From contig OZ245787.1 in the NCBI GenBank assembly GCA_965228015.1, forward strand, positions 1,178,001-1,242,000: 64,000 nt of DNA, in the 5' to 3' direction. Below the pieces are notes generated by a model. The model was not told where the DNA came from. It was given only the letters and a program-made list of their open reading frames with translations, and did no database searches. Position numbers and translations under genes: made by a program. Positions 35,468-44,966 of this stretch are shown in pieces (within the stretch, counting starts at the first letter, position 1; every line of letters starts with the position of its first letter). This DNA comes from SKKY01 sp965228015. Lineage in GTDB: Bacteria > Bacillota > Peptococcia > Peptococcales > SKKY01.

Positions 35468-37500
35468 TGAATTTTATATAAACCGGGAACTAAGCTGGCT
35501 GGAATTTAATAAAAGAGTTTTGGATGAAGCTGAAAATAAAGAAAATCCATTAATGAAAAGAATTAAGTTCCTTTCGATTTTCTGTTCAAATTTTGATGAA
35601 TTTTTCAATGTAAGAGTTGGCTCTTTAAGGGATATGGTAAACGCAGGATATATTAAAGAAGGCCCCGCTGGCTTGAATCCAAAACATCAGTTAAAGGCAA
35701 TTTCTATTAAAGCCCAAGAATTAAGCAGTGAACTCTATCGCCTTTACAGGAGCGAAATAGTTCCTGAACTGGAAAAAACAACATATTCTTCCTTGCTCAG
35801 GATGAGCTGACTAATGATGATAAAAAGTATTTGCATAAATATTTTAATGAAATGGTATTCCCTGTATTAACTCCTCATGTCGTTTACTGCAGCAGGCTTT
35901 TTCCTCACCTTCAGGATAAAACCCTTAATTTAGGTGTATTCCTGAAAAAAGATGATCCAGAGGCAGAAAAATTTTTCGCAACGGTTCAGATACCTTCTAT
36001 TCTTCCAAGGATGGTATTTTTACCCACTAAAATAAAGTCTTCAGAATTTTTTTGCTGGAAGATCTGATTTCAATGCATATTAACGACCTGTTCCTGGGGC
36101 ATGAAATAATCTCGGTAAATCCCTACCGAATTATTAGAAATGCGGATCTCACTATTGAAGAGGAAGAAGCGGAGGATTTACTTAGAGAAATTGAGAATTC
36201 CATAAGACAAAGAAAGTGGGGACAAGCTGTTAAGCTTGAAGTTCGTAATAATGTTGAAGATGACCTTTGTCCCTATCTCACTGAGGAACTGGATATTCAC
36301 CAAAAAGATGTCTATTACCAAAACGGTCCTCTAAACTTAAGTTTTCTGATGGGCTTATATAATTTACCGGGATTTGATCAATTAAAGAATCCTAAGTTCA
36401 CTCCTGTTAACAAAGATATCTTTAAAGGACGAAATATCTTTTCTGTGATTAAAGAACAGGATGTTCTTCTTCACCATCCCTACGACTCATTTAACCCGGT
36501 TCTGGATTTCATTGATTAGGCTGCCAAGGACCCTAAAGTTCTGGCAATCAAACAGACTCTTTACAGAGTAAGCGGAAATTCTCCAGTAATTAAATTATTA
36601 ATCAATGCGGCGGAAAATGGTAGACAAGTTACTGTACTAGTTGAACTTAAGGCTCGTTTTGATGAAGAAAAAAATATCATTTGGGCAAGACGGCTGGAAA
36701 AAGCAGGCTGTCATGTAATCTATGGCTTGGTTGGCCTTAAAACTCACAGTAAAATTATATTAATTCTCCGCAAAGAAGGCAACAGTATAAAAAGATATGT
36801 CCATTTGGCTACAGGAAATTATAACGATATAACAGCCAAACTTTATACAGACATCGGAATGTTTACCTCCAACGAACGTTTTGGTCAGGATGCATCAAAA
36901 ATCTTCAATATGTTTAGCAGGTATTCAGAAATTGAAAATCTTGAAAAAATTATTATTGCTCCAATGTTTTTCCGAAATGCCATAGAAAAATCAATTTCTA
37001 AAGAAATTGAAAATGCGGAAAAAGGTAAAAGGGCGGAAATTATTATTAAAGTAAATTCTCTGGTTGATTCTAAAGTAATAGATCTTTTATATAAAACTTC
37101 TCAAAAAGGTGTTCAGATATATTTAATTGTAAGGGGAGCTTGTTCTCTAAGACCAGGGATTCCAGGAATAAGCGATAATATTGTAGTAAAAAGTATTGTA
37201 GGAAGATTTTTAGAACACGGCAGAATATTCTGGCTCTATAACGATGGGGATGAAAAACATTTTCTTTCCAGCGCCGATCTTATGACAAGGAGTCTAGAGA
37301 GAAGAATTGAAATCTTCTTCCCTGTTCTTGAAAAAGAACTTAAAAAAGAATTGTGGGAAATTCTGCAAGGGAATATTAAAGACAATGTAAAGGGTAAATT
37401 AATGTTATCCGACGGAACCTATGTAAAAGATGTCAATGATAAGGAAAAATTTAGTATCCAAGATTATTTAATGGATAAAAAGAAGGAGGAATCTAAATGA
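35460..37500 (+). pseudogene. ppk1: Polyphosphate kinase, disrupted
   Basis: PPK1 family, which makes inorganic polyphosphate from ATP. The N terminus NRELSWLEFNKRVLDEA is exact for the family; later conserved parts are HHPYDSFNPVLDFI, AIKQTLYRVSGNSPV, VELKARFDEEKNI, KTHSKIILI and the autophosphorylated histidine region YVHLATGNYND. Broken by a missing A at A6 (35773-35778), a missing T at T7 (36047-36053) and a TAG at 36517-36519 where the family has glutamine (CAG). About 680 residues when reassembled. The TAG is not a homopolymer artefact. The last codon overlaps the next ppx ATG (ATGA). Confidence 0.9.
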
Positions 37501-38987
37501 AAAAATTGAAAGAGAAGGTTGCAATTGTTGACTTGGGTTCTAACTCTGTTCGTCTGATTATTATAATGATTCAAAAGGGCAGACACTACAAGTTAATTGA
37601 GCAAGAAAAAGAAATGGTGCGTCTGGGAGAAACTCTTTATGAAGATAATATGCTAAAAGAAGCTCCTATGGAAAGAACCATGCAGACATTAAAGCTTTTT
37701 AGAGATCTTATAGAATCCTATAAGGCAGAGAAAATTATTTTAACAGCAACTGCAGCAGTCAGAAATGCCAGCAACCGAGACTTTTTTCTTGAAAAAATTA
37801 AAGATGAGTTTAATTGGGATTTCCAGGTAATATCTGGAGAAAGAGAAGCTTTTCTTGGTTATCTTGGAGTAATCAATACAATTAGTGAAACCTCCTTTCT
37901 TATAGCAGATATTGGGGGCGGAAGCACTGAAATCTCTTTGGCGGAAAACAGAAAACTGATTGAGTCAATAAGTTTAAACTTTGGCTCAGTTACCTTGAAA
38001 GGAAAAGAAGATGAGTTATTAAAAAAACTGGAGGGTTTAACCTGGCTAAAAAATTCAGAACTACCTCTTGTTGGTTTAGGAGGAACAATTCGTTCTTTCG
38101 CAAAAATATATAAGCGTAACTCTCCTTACCCAATAGATAAATTGCACAATCTTGAAATTTCCCTGGAGAATAGTAAGAAAGCCATAGAAATGGTAACCAA
38201 AAAAGGCAGATGAGCTTTATAAAGTAAATGGATTAGATAAATCAAGAAAAGATATTATTGTTCCAGGATTTAAAATTTTTAACGAAATTTTAAAAGTCAG
38301 CAAGCCGAAAAAAATTATTATAAGCGGAAATGGTTTACGAGAAGGACTTTTTTTGAGCATCTTCTTAGAAATAAAGAAGAACCTGTTCTTAAAGATGTTC
38401 GTAAAGAAAGTTTAAAAAACATAATGTTTAATTATGATGTTAATAAAAAACATGCAAAAAATGTAATTAAATTAGCAAAGGAATTATTTTTCTCTACTCA
38501 AGGACTTCACAAGCTTAACTTAAATAACCTGGAATATTTAAAATATGCCGCCAGCCTTCATAATATTGGGATATATATTGACTACTATTCCCACCATAAA
38601 CATTCCGAATACCTTATATTAAACTCTGGTCTTGTTGGGTTTAATTACAGAGAACTGTTTATCTTGTCAGCTGTTTGTGGTAAGCACAGAAACAAAAGCT
38701 ATAAAGTGAATTATGCTGAATATAAAAATATTCTCCAAAAAGATGATATTCACCTGATAAATATCCTTAGCCTCTTATTAAGAATTACAGAAAACCTTGA
38801 CCGGAGAGAAGAAGGAAAAATCAGAAATCTTTATAAAGGTAAAGATAAGGAATCCTGTTTTATAATTGAATTAGAATCCGATGAAGATATATCTTTGAAG
38901 ATTTCAACTGCTATGAAAAGTGCAGGAGATTTTGAAAAACTCTTTGGGAAAAAACTTATACTTGAAATAAAAGAAGCCCCATCATAA
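37497..38987 (+). pseudogene. ppx: Exopolyphosphatase/GppA-like protein with HD domain, frameshifted (second copy)
   Basis: Second Ppx/GppA paralogue, closer to canonical Ppx than the first: IVDLGSNSVRL (phosphate loop 1), TATAAVRNASN, ADIGGGSTEIS (loop 2), GLGGTIRS. The C-terminal HD-like domain (HAKNVIKLAKELFF, ASLHNIGIYIDYYSHHKHSEY) ends at 38987. Frameshifts occur at A6 (38199-38204) and T7 (38348-38354), which separate the ATPase-like fold from the HD domain. ATG at 37497 overlaps the ppk stop. Total about 497 residues, usual for Ppx with HD domain. Followed by a strong bidirectional terminator. Confidence 0.87.
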
Positions 38988-39005
38988 GATGAGGCTTCTT
39001 TTATT
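38970..39005. terminator. Bidirectional terminator between ppx and the feoA-like gene
   Basis: Arms AAAGAAGCC and GGCTTCTTT extended by ATC/GAT around ATAA, with A and T tracts on both sides. It serves the converging ppx (plus) and feoA-like (minus) genes. Confidence 0.8.
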
Positions 39006-39008
39006 TCA

Positions 39009-39227
39009 TTATATATTTACTGTTTTAACTTTAATCTTACTAACAACATCTTCCTTCAGCAAAAGCTGATCATAACCAACCTGAATAAGCCAGTCTACGG
39101 TTTTTTGTAAAACAATAACTGACATACCCTTTGTAATTCCTAAAAGATGGAATAAAGCCTCTTCTGCTTCAACAATCTCTGCTACTACGCCTTCTTTAAG
39201 TCTGTTAAGGTTCATTACTTCAACCAT
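39009..39227 (-). CDS. FeoA-domain protein
   Basis: 72-residue SH3-like FeoA-domain protein; FeoA proteins assist the ferrous iron transporter FeoB at its cytoplasmic side. Seen: LNRLKEGVVAEIVEAEEAL, then LLGITKGMSVIVLQKT and the closing LLLKEDVVSKIKV, the usual FeoA order. No feoB is adjacent, so it may be a stand-alone FeoA or a regulator. Has its own promoter (39255-39283) and GGTGGTGA ribosome site, and is convergent with ppx. Intact. Confidence 0.85.
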   Translation of the reverse strand: MVEVMNLNRLKEGVVAEIVEAEEALFHLLGITKGMSVIVLQKTVDWLIQVGYDQLLLKEDVVSKIKVKTVNI

Positions 39228-39254
39228 ATTTTATTCACCACCTATATAAGCTAC

Positions 39255-39283
39255 ATTATACATACCCAGAAACCTTTTTTCAA
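39255..39283 (-). promoter_or_regulatory. Promoter of the feoA-like gene
   Basis: Minus-strand TTGAAA, 17-nt spacer, TATAAT, about 28 nt before the ATG. ISLre2 copy B lies 7 bp beyond its target duplication upstream of the -35 box and leaves it untouched. Confidence 0.75.
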
Positions 39284-39299
39284 CAAACATAATATTTCT

Positions 39300-40854
39300 G
39301 ATCGTGTCAATTAATTATGGGTTTTAAAAGAACAAAAAACCCCTTGTATGTATTACGTGCTAAATCGCACTCGCTATCCTTTTAAACAATTCTCTTTTCC
39401 AAGTTCTCTTACCAGTTAAAACTACTGGCACATTGCCGAATTTCTCATCTGATATTAGGTTCGTAGCTTTTTTATAACACGGCTTTCTAATTTTATGATT
39501 CTTGTTTCTGTTTTTCTTGCTTCTTTCTTTTCTTTTACTAAATCATATACATTACCTGAATTAGCCTTAAAAGCCCTCAGGCGTGACATTTGATCAATAC
39601 CTTCTCTGCACCAGCTTAGAGGCCTTGAACTTAATCTTGCAGATAATATATAACTAATATGGCCTTCTGCGCTACAACCTATATAATCCGGGTCATATTG
39701 ATTCATTATACCTTCCCAATTATTTAACACATAACTTCTAGCATCTTTTATTGCTTCTATTTTTTGTTTCTGATTCTGTTTCTTCAATTATTGCTTTGAA
39801 TAAATCTTTTACGAAATCTTTCCTTTTCGTATTTATGTAATACCACATCATTTGGTGTGTGCCTTTCATATGAGCAGTTGCCTTCTTTATATATTTCGAC
39901 AAATGATATATATCTAAAACATAGATACTATCTTTAATCCATTCTTTGCCTTGTTTTATCCAGTTGGCTCCATCTCCTGATAAATATATCTTTTCGATAG
40001 TTTCTTCTTCATAGTTGCTATCAATATAATCAGCTACTTCAAGCCATAAATCAGCACTATCTTGATAGAGACCACTAAAGTATCTGGGATTTATTAATTC
40101 ATATCTATCTTTACTTACCTTTCACTTACCTTCGTGAACATAAATTAATCTAGGTTCGGCACATGTTCCTCTTTGAAGTGAAACATGATCTTCATCAGCT
40201 TCGATGTACAAAATCTTAGCTTGAGAATCAGTTTTTTTCACTGGTGCTGCATGATTAGAAATATCTTTAAGCTTTCTAATAGAATTCATTACTGTTTGAC
40301 TAGTAAGATATACATTCTTCGATATTTTTTCGCTACTTTTTCTGTATGGTGTCTCTATTGCTTCTTCTATTAATATTGATTCTAGCAATATATCCATTCT
40401 GTCATTTGCTTCAATACCAACAGCTTCATCAGATAAGTATTTATATTCACCGGTAATTTTATGAACATAATACGTTCTTTTATAGGTTACTTCACCAAAT
40501 ATCGTCGCCAAACTTTTCTTCGACTTTGTTTCCTTTATTTTCCAGCCTCTTTTTCTTACACAATCTTTTTTAACTAAAATATCTACAGTTTCAAGTGCTT
40601 TTTCCGTAATTGCAACCCCAACTTCATCCAGCATTTTTTTTGGTTTTTAAAATGAATTCAGATATATTATTTCCCTCAATTAAAGTTGTTTCCATATTTT
40701 CTGCTATTTCTTTACTGATTTTAGTTGCAATTTCATGTATAATATTATTCATTAGAGTTTCTCCTTTTTTGCGATTTGGTTTAGCAATTTAATTGTAACA
40801 TAAGGAGTTGCTCTAATATTTTTTGTTTTTTACCCATAATTATTTTACACTAAC
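39300..40854 (-). mobile_element. ISLre2-family insertion sequence, copy B (1555 bp)
   Basis: Same element as copy A and same orientation. Perfect 9-bp target duplication AATATTTCT (39291-39299 and 40855-40863) and the same 23-bp inverted repeats (GATCGTGTC... and GTTAGTGTA...). It sits between the divergent promoters of the feoA-like gene and degV. It differs from A by a 5-nt tandem addition (TTTTC-type) near 39526-39535 and several homopolymer length changes. Confidence 0.93.
39360..40752 (-). pseudogene. ISLre2 (UPF0236) transposase, disrupted (copy B)
   Basis: UPF0236 transposase reading from ATG at 40752. One extra base in the A run after LKTKK (near 40634-40641) separates the first 43 residues from the rest; the section MLDEVGV to YVHEGK (40634 to 40122) is uninterrupted here, including HAAPVKKTDSQAK, which is broken in copies A and C. 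The in-frame TGA after YVHEGK and the shift before KIEAIKDARSYV are shared with the other copies. A 5-nt tandem addition changes the frame again near 39530. Confidence 0.88.
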
Positions 40855-40919
40855 AATATTTCTAAATATTGAATAATATATTAATGTATGGAATAATAAG
40901 TCAAAAGGGGGTAATTCTC

Positions 40920-41765
40920 ATTAAAATTGCGCTGATAACGGACTCTTCCTGTAATCTTCCCGTAGAAGATATAGCGAAGTATAACATTCACATCTTGCCT
41001 TTACAAATTTCAACCGCAGAAAAAACTTATCAGGATGACGGAAAAGATCTGAAAACTAATGAAATTTATGAACTAATCGAAAAGGAAACCCCAAAAACTT
41101 CTATGCCAAATTTGGGTCGTGCCATTAATCTCCTTGAACAGTTAAAAGCTGAAGGATATACTCATGCCCTGGCAATTCATATTTCTAAAGGCCTTAGCGG
41201 CACTTATAAAATGGTTTATGGTCTTAAAGATAAAGCCGATGAAATAGGAATTAAACTAGAGGTTATGGACTCAAACTCTATTTCCACGGGTCTTGGTTTT
41301 CTTGTGCTTAGAGCAGCTAAAATGCTTGAAGAATCAGAAACACTTAATAATATTATGGAAAAAATAACTGCCCTAAAAGAAAAAACAAAAGTTTATTTTG
41401 TTGTTAAGACTCTTGAATACCTCCGTAAAGGTGGAAGAATCGGAAAAATCGAAGGTGGTCTTGGAGATCTTTTAAACTTTAAACCCATAATTTCGATTAA
41501 TAAAGAAGGAGTATATTATACTGTAGATAAAGTAAGAGGACGGAAAAAATCTTTAAAAGCGATTGCTGATTTAGTTGAAAAGGAAATCTCCGATAAAAAA
41601 GTTGAATTAAGTGTACTTCACGGAAATGCAATTGAGGAAGCAAAAGAAGTCTGCGAAAGATTTTCACAAAAAATTAAAAATGTTTCTATACTTGATATTA
41701 CTTCAGCTCTCGGAGTCCATGTAGGCCCGGGATTAATTGGGATTTGTTATTCTAAACTTGATTAG
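40920..41765 (+). CDS. DegV family fatty-acid-binding protein
   Basis: DegV/FakB-type protein that binds a fatty acid, in FakB homologues for presentation to the kinase FakA. From KIALITDSSCNLP the protein shows the family pattern: TDSS lipid headgroup site, SKGLSGTYK, MDSNSISTGLGF, LEYLRKGGRIGK, and the closing LDITSALGVHVGPGLIGICY. The conserved start has ATT (40920-40922) with AAGGGGG 8 nt upstream, but no ATG; the alternatives are an upstream ATG at 40884 or TTG at 40869, which would add 12-17 residues unlike the family. ISLre2 copy B ends about 65 nt upstream. About 282 residues, normal. Function is inferred from the fold. Confidence 0.85.
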   Translation: MKIALITDSSCNLPVEDIAKYNIHILPLQISTAEKTYQDDGKDLKTNEIYELIEKETPKTSMPNLGRAINLLEQLKAEGYTHALAIHISKGLSGTYKMVYGLKDKADEIGIKLEVMDSNSISTGLGFLVLRAAKMLEESETLNNIMEKITALKEKTKVYFVVKTLEYLRKGGRIGKIEGGLGDLLNFKPIISINKEGVYYTVDKVRGRKKSLKAIADLVEKEISDKKVELSVLHGNAIEEAKEVCERFSQKIKNVSILDITSALGVHVGPGLIGICYSKLD

Positions 41766-41772
41766 GTTTAGT

Positions 41773-41817
41773 AATCAAAAAGAAGCCGGAATTATTCATT
41801 CTGACTTCTTTTTGATT
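41773..41817. terminator. Bidirectional terminator between degV and the Na/Pi symporter gene
   Basis: Perfect 13-bp arms AATCAAAAAGAAG / CTTCTTTTTGATT with a central GAAT/ATTC, between two convergent genes. The stop of the symporter gene (41792) lies inside it. Confidence 0.85.
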
Positions 41818-43471
41818 CTAATGTATATTCTGCAATATTAACTGCATGATCCCCAATTCTTTCTAAATTACTTAAAATATCCAGATAAATTGCATTGGCA
41901 TTCCCGTTACAAAAACCTTCATTAAGCCTTACAATATGACTCTTTCTTAAATTCTTTTCCATTTCATCAATAATATCATCATTTTCAATTACACTATAAG
42001 CAGATTTTTTATCCCCTGTATCAAAAACAATAAGAGATTTTTCAATACTTTCCCTTACTCTTTCAATCATTTCTTTTAACTCATTCATAGCACTTTCAGA
42101 AATATCAATATTATAATTCAGAATATACTCAGTTGCCTCAATAATATTGTATGAGTGGTCACCAATTCTTTCAAGGTCTCCAACTATCTGAAGTATTTTA
42201 TAGCTCTTGTTTGAAAGTTCTTCATCTGAGGATGGGTTTTGCGTTGTGGCTTTAAGAACATACTGAGTAATTTGACTTTCCAGAGAATCCAAAGTGTCTT
42301 CAGTATTTTTAGCTTTAGTAGCCATTCGTACATCCTTTGAAAAAAGATACCCCATGGAATAATCAAAACATTTTAATGCAATTTCTCCCATTTTTTCAGT
42401 TTCATGTTTTGCATTTGATAATGCAACAGGAAGATTGCTTAATAACCTTGGCTCAAGATATTTCGGTTTATAGATTTCTTCATCTGCATCACCAGGTATT
42501 ATTTTAGCAACAAATTTTGCTAATAAAGCAACAAAAGGAAGTTGTATTAATGTATTGGAAATATTAAAAATACCATGAGTCTGGGCGATTTGCATTTTAA
42601 CATTTAAATTATCCCAAACCACAAGACCATCAAAAAGATTTCCTAAAGTGTTGGTAATAAACTCAACCCCAGGTAAAAAAACTCCTGCTAAAAATAAAGG
42701 AATAAAAATAATTGTTCCAATTACATTAAACATAAAGTGAATAAAAGATGCTCTCCTTGCGGCAACACTAGCGCCCAGTCCTGCAAGTAATGCTGTTACT
42801 GTTGTTCCAATATTATCTCCAAATAGAATTGGTACGGCCTGCTGATAGTTTATTACACCTTGATAAGCTAATTCCTGTAAAATACCAATAGTAGCACTAC
42901 TGCTTTGTACTACAGCAGTAAAAACAGTACCTACAAATACTCCCAAAAAAGCATTACTTTCTACATTTAACATTAAATTAATAAAAATTTCTGATTCTCG
43001 CAATGGTTTCATTCCAGATCCCATTACATCCATACCATAAAACAATAAACCAAATCCAAGCATTGATTTACCAATATAGTTTACTTTTTTTGATTTAATA
43101 AAAAACTGCATTATTACGCTGATTCCAATAATAGGAAGAGCATATTCTTTAAGGTTAAATCCGATTAAATAGGCGGTGATAGTCGTACCAATATTGGCAC
43201 CCATAATTACACCAATTGACTGTCTTAATGTCATAAGCCCAGCATTTACTAATCCTACTGCAAGTACAGTAGTACCACTACTGGATTGGATTAAGGCAGT
43301 TACCAGGGCACCGGTAAATACTCCTCTTATAGGGGTTTTGGTGCCTTTTTCAAGAAACACTCTCATTTTATCTCCGGCTACAGCCTGAAGACCCTCAGAC
43401 ATAGATTTAATACCATAAAGGAAAAAACCCAAGCCGCCAATGAAAGTAAATATTGCCACTCTGTAATCCAT
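41792..43471 (-). CDS. Na+/phosphate cotransporter family protein with C-terminal PhoU domain
   Basis: Membrane symporter of the NptA/PNaS family, 559 residues. Two inverted-repeat halves each carry the signature Q-S-S-S (ALIQSSSGTT, 62-65; AVVQSSSATI, 189-192) and a GANIGTT / GDNIGTT segment. After about nine hydrophobic segments, residues 340-550 form a cytoplasmic PhoU-like helical domain (IVGDLERIGDHSYNI and LSNLERIGDHAVNI are its two repeats). Might supply phosphate whose storage as polyphosphate has been lost next door. Intact. Confidence 0.9.
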   Translation of the reverse strand: MDYRVAIFTFIGGLGFFLYGIKSMSEGLQAVAGDKMRVFLEKGTKTPIRGVFTGALVTALIQSSSGTTVLAVGLVNAGLMTLRQSIGVIMGANIGTTITAYLIGFNLKEYALPIIGISVIMQFFIKSKKVNYIGKSMLGFGLLFYGMDVMGSGMKPLRESEIFINLMLNVESNAFLGVFVGTVFTAVVQSSSATIGILQELAYQGVINYQQAVPILFGDNIGTTVTALLAGLGASVAARRASFIHFMFNVIGTIIFIPLFLAGVFLPGVEFITNTLGNLFDGLVVWDNLNVKMQIAQTHGIFNISNTLIQLPFVALLAKFVAKIIPGDADEEIYKPKYLEPRLLSNLPVALSNAKHETEKMGEIALKCFDYSMGYLFSKDVRMATKAKNTEDTLDSLESQITQYVLKATTQNPSSDEELSNKSYKILQIVGDLERIGDHSYNIIEATEYILNYNIDISESAMNELKEMIERVRESIEKSLIVFDTGDKKSAYSVIENDDIIDEMEKNLRKSHIVRLNEGFCNGNANAIYLDILSNLERIGDHAVNIAEYTLESKRSQNE

Positions 43472-43516
43472 CAGAATCCCCTTTCAATTTTTTCGACCCT
43501 ACCCATTTTACATTAA

Positions 43517-43550
43517 TTTAATAAATAAATATTTATATTTATTTATTAAA
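43517..43550. repeat. Perfect 15-bp inverted repeat beside ISL3 copy 2
   Basis: TTTAATAAATAAATA / TATTTATTTATTAAA with a TTTA loop, all A/T, between the symporter gene start (43471) and the left end of ISL3 copy 2 (43552). It could be an operator or hairpin of the symporter leader, and the IS abuts it directly. Confidence 0.8.
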
Positions 43551-43551
43551 A

Positions 43552-44936
43552 GGTTCTACAATAAATGTTGAGGTGGTAAAAACCATTCTGACATTTTTTT
43601 GCGAAAAAATACAGAGCATTGGGTAGATCCATATTAGAGAACACCCACTGTAATCTAAGGAGGAATTTACTTATGCTCTGTAATAGCTATTATATTAAAA
43701 AATTAATTGGTTTTAAAGGGATAATTTTAGAACAATTAGAAACTTCTTCTGATTCAATGTCCTTTTCTTTTTCTCTGGAGATTAAAACTCACAATTGCCC
43801 CAAATGCCATCAACAAACCAGTAAAGTTCATGATTACAGAATTCAAATGATAAAAGATATTTCCATCTCAGGGAAGAAAACCTACCTTTACTACAAAAAA
43901 GAAGGTACGTTTATAATCACTGCAATAAAAAATTCTACGAAAAAATGATTTTCTCCCCCGCTATCAAAGAATGACCAGCAGGCTGATAAAATACATAATT
44001 ACTCGAATGAAAAATGTTTACTCTGTATCTGATATTGCCAAAGAGAATAATATTTCACCATCAACGGCTCTCAGGCTTTTTAGATTCATAAACTATTCCC
44101 TAACAAAATTGCCCGAAGTAATCTCTATTGATGAATTTAAAGGTAATGCCGGGGGCAAAAAGTACCAGTGCATATTAACTGATCCCCAAAACAAGAAGGT
44201 ACTTGATATTCTTCACGGAAGAGAACAACACATTTTATCGGACTATTTCAGGAAATTCAATGACAGGGATAAAGTAAAATACTTCATTATGGATATGTGG
44301 CAACCTTACAAGGATATTGCTGAAACATATTTTAAAAATGCAACTATCATTATCGATAAATTCCATTTCATTAGGCAGGTCACTTGGGCATTTGAAAGAA
44401 TTAGGAAAGATGAGCAAAAGAAATTTGCCAAGGAAAGGCGAAGATATTTCAAAAGAAGTCGCTCCCTTCTCTTAAAAAGAATGAAGTATTTAACTCCTGA
44501 AGAAATTGACCAGGTAAACGTTATGCTTGCTACTTCTGAGAAACTGCAAAAAGCTTATATGTTAAAAGAAAAATTTTATAACTTTGTTGACAGCAGTGAT
44601 TTAGAAAGTGCAAAAAAGAATTTGAAAGCCTGGTATATGTTTGTTATGTCCTGTGAGTTTGAAGAATTCGATAAATGCTCCAGAACCATTTTCAACTGGC
44701 AGAAATATATTCTTAATTCATTTACTTGTACTTATACTAACGGATATACAGAAGGAGTTAACAACAAAATTAAGGTTTTAAAAAGAAATGCTTATGGTGT
44801 AAGAAATTTTTGGAGATTCAAAAACAGAATAATGCACGTAATGAACTAAAAACAATTTAAATGAGTACCGCATTTTTCAATGCGGTACTCATGGAATCTA
44901 ATCTAATTGGGTTGCTCCAACATTTGACAAAGAACC
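43552..44936 (+). mobile_element. ISL3-family insertion sequence, copy 2 (1385 bp)
   Basis: Nearly identical to copy 1 in length and sequence, with the same inverted repeats (left GGTTCTACAATAAATGTTG, right GGTTCTTTGTCAAATGTTG). The flanking 8-mers are TATTAAAA (43544-43551) and AGTTAAAA (44937-44944), six of eight bases equal, so the duplication has eroded or recombination replaced an end. It lies between the palindrome upstream of the Na/Pi gene and the rodA terminator. The start-codon hairpin (TACAGAGCAT with ATGCTCTGTA) and the 3' hairpin of copy 1 are conserved. Confidence 0.92.
43673..44849 (+). pseudogene. ISL3 transposase, disrupted (copy 2)
   Basis: Same transposase as copy 1, ATG at 43673 after AAGGAGG. 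One A fewer in the run after YYKK (near 43892-43897) shifts the frame early (EGTFIITAIKN instead of RRYVCNHC). The shared A6 shift (near 43942-43947) follows. From 43971 to 44849 the remaining 292 residues are clean, with all three acidic residues (SIDEFKG, FIMDMWQPY, GYTEGVNN). Without the N-terminal zinc-finger part it is probably not active unless slippage occurs. Confidence 0.88.
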
Positions 44937-44940
44937 AGTT

Positions 44941-44966
44941 AAAAAAACGCCGGATAACCGGCGCTT
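44941..44966 (-). terminator. Terminator of the valS-mre-min-rodA cluster
   Basis: Minus-strand AAGCGCCGG-TTAT-CCGGCGTTT (9 bp with one G-U) followed by TTTTTAAC, next to the rodA stop. It overlaps the right flank of ISL3 copy 2. Confidence 0.9.

Noticed and set aside
33889..38987. Programmed frameshifting in ppx/ppk as a natural device
   Set aside because: Seven shifts at different runs and a TAG in one operon, with no shared slippery heptamer or stimulatory structure seen, fit decay better.
32339..40854. A composite transposon formed by ISLre2 copies A and B carrying the polyphosphate genes
   Set aside because: The outer flanks (AAATTTGAG at 32330-32338 and AATATTTCT at 40855-40863) do not match, whereas each copy has its own 9-bp duplication; the copies inserted separately into a resident locus.
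43517..43550. Replication or integration origin at the A/T palindrome
   Set aside because: No DnaA boxes, iterons or integrase gene beside it; a hairpin in the leader of the symporter gene or an IS target is enough to explain it.
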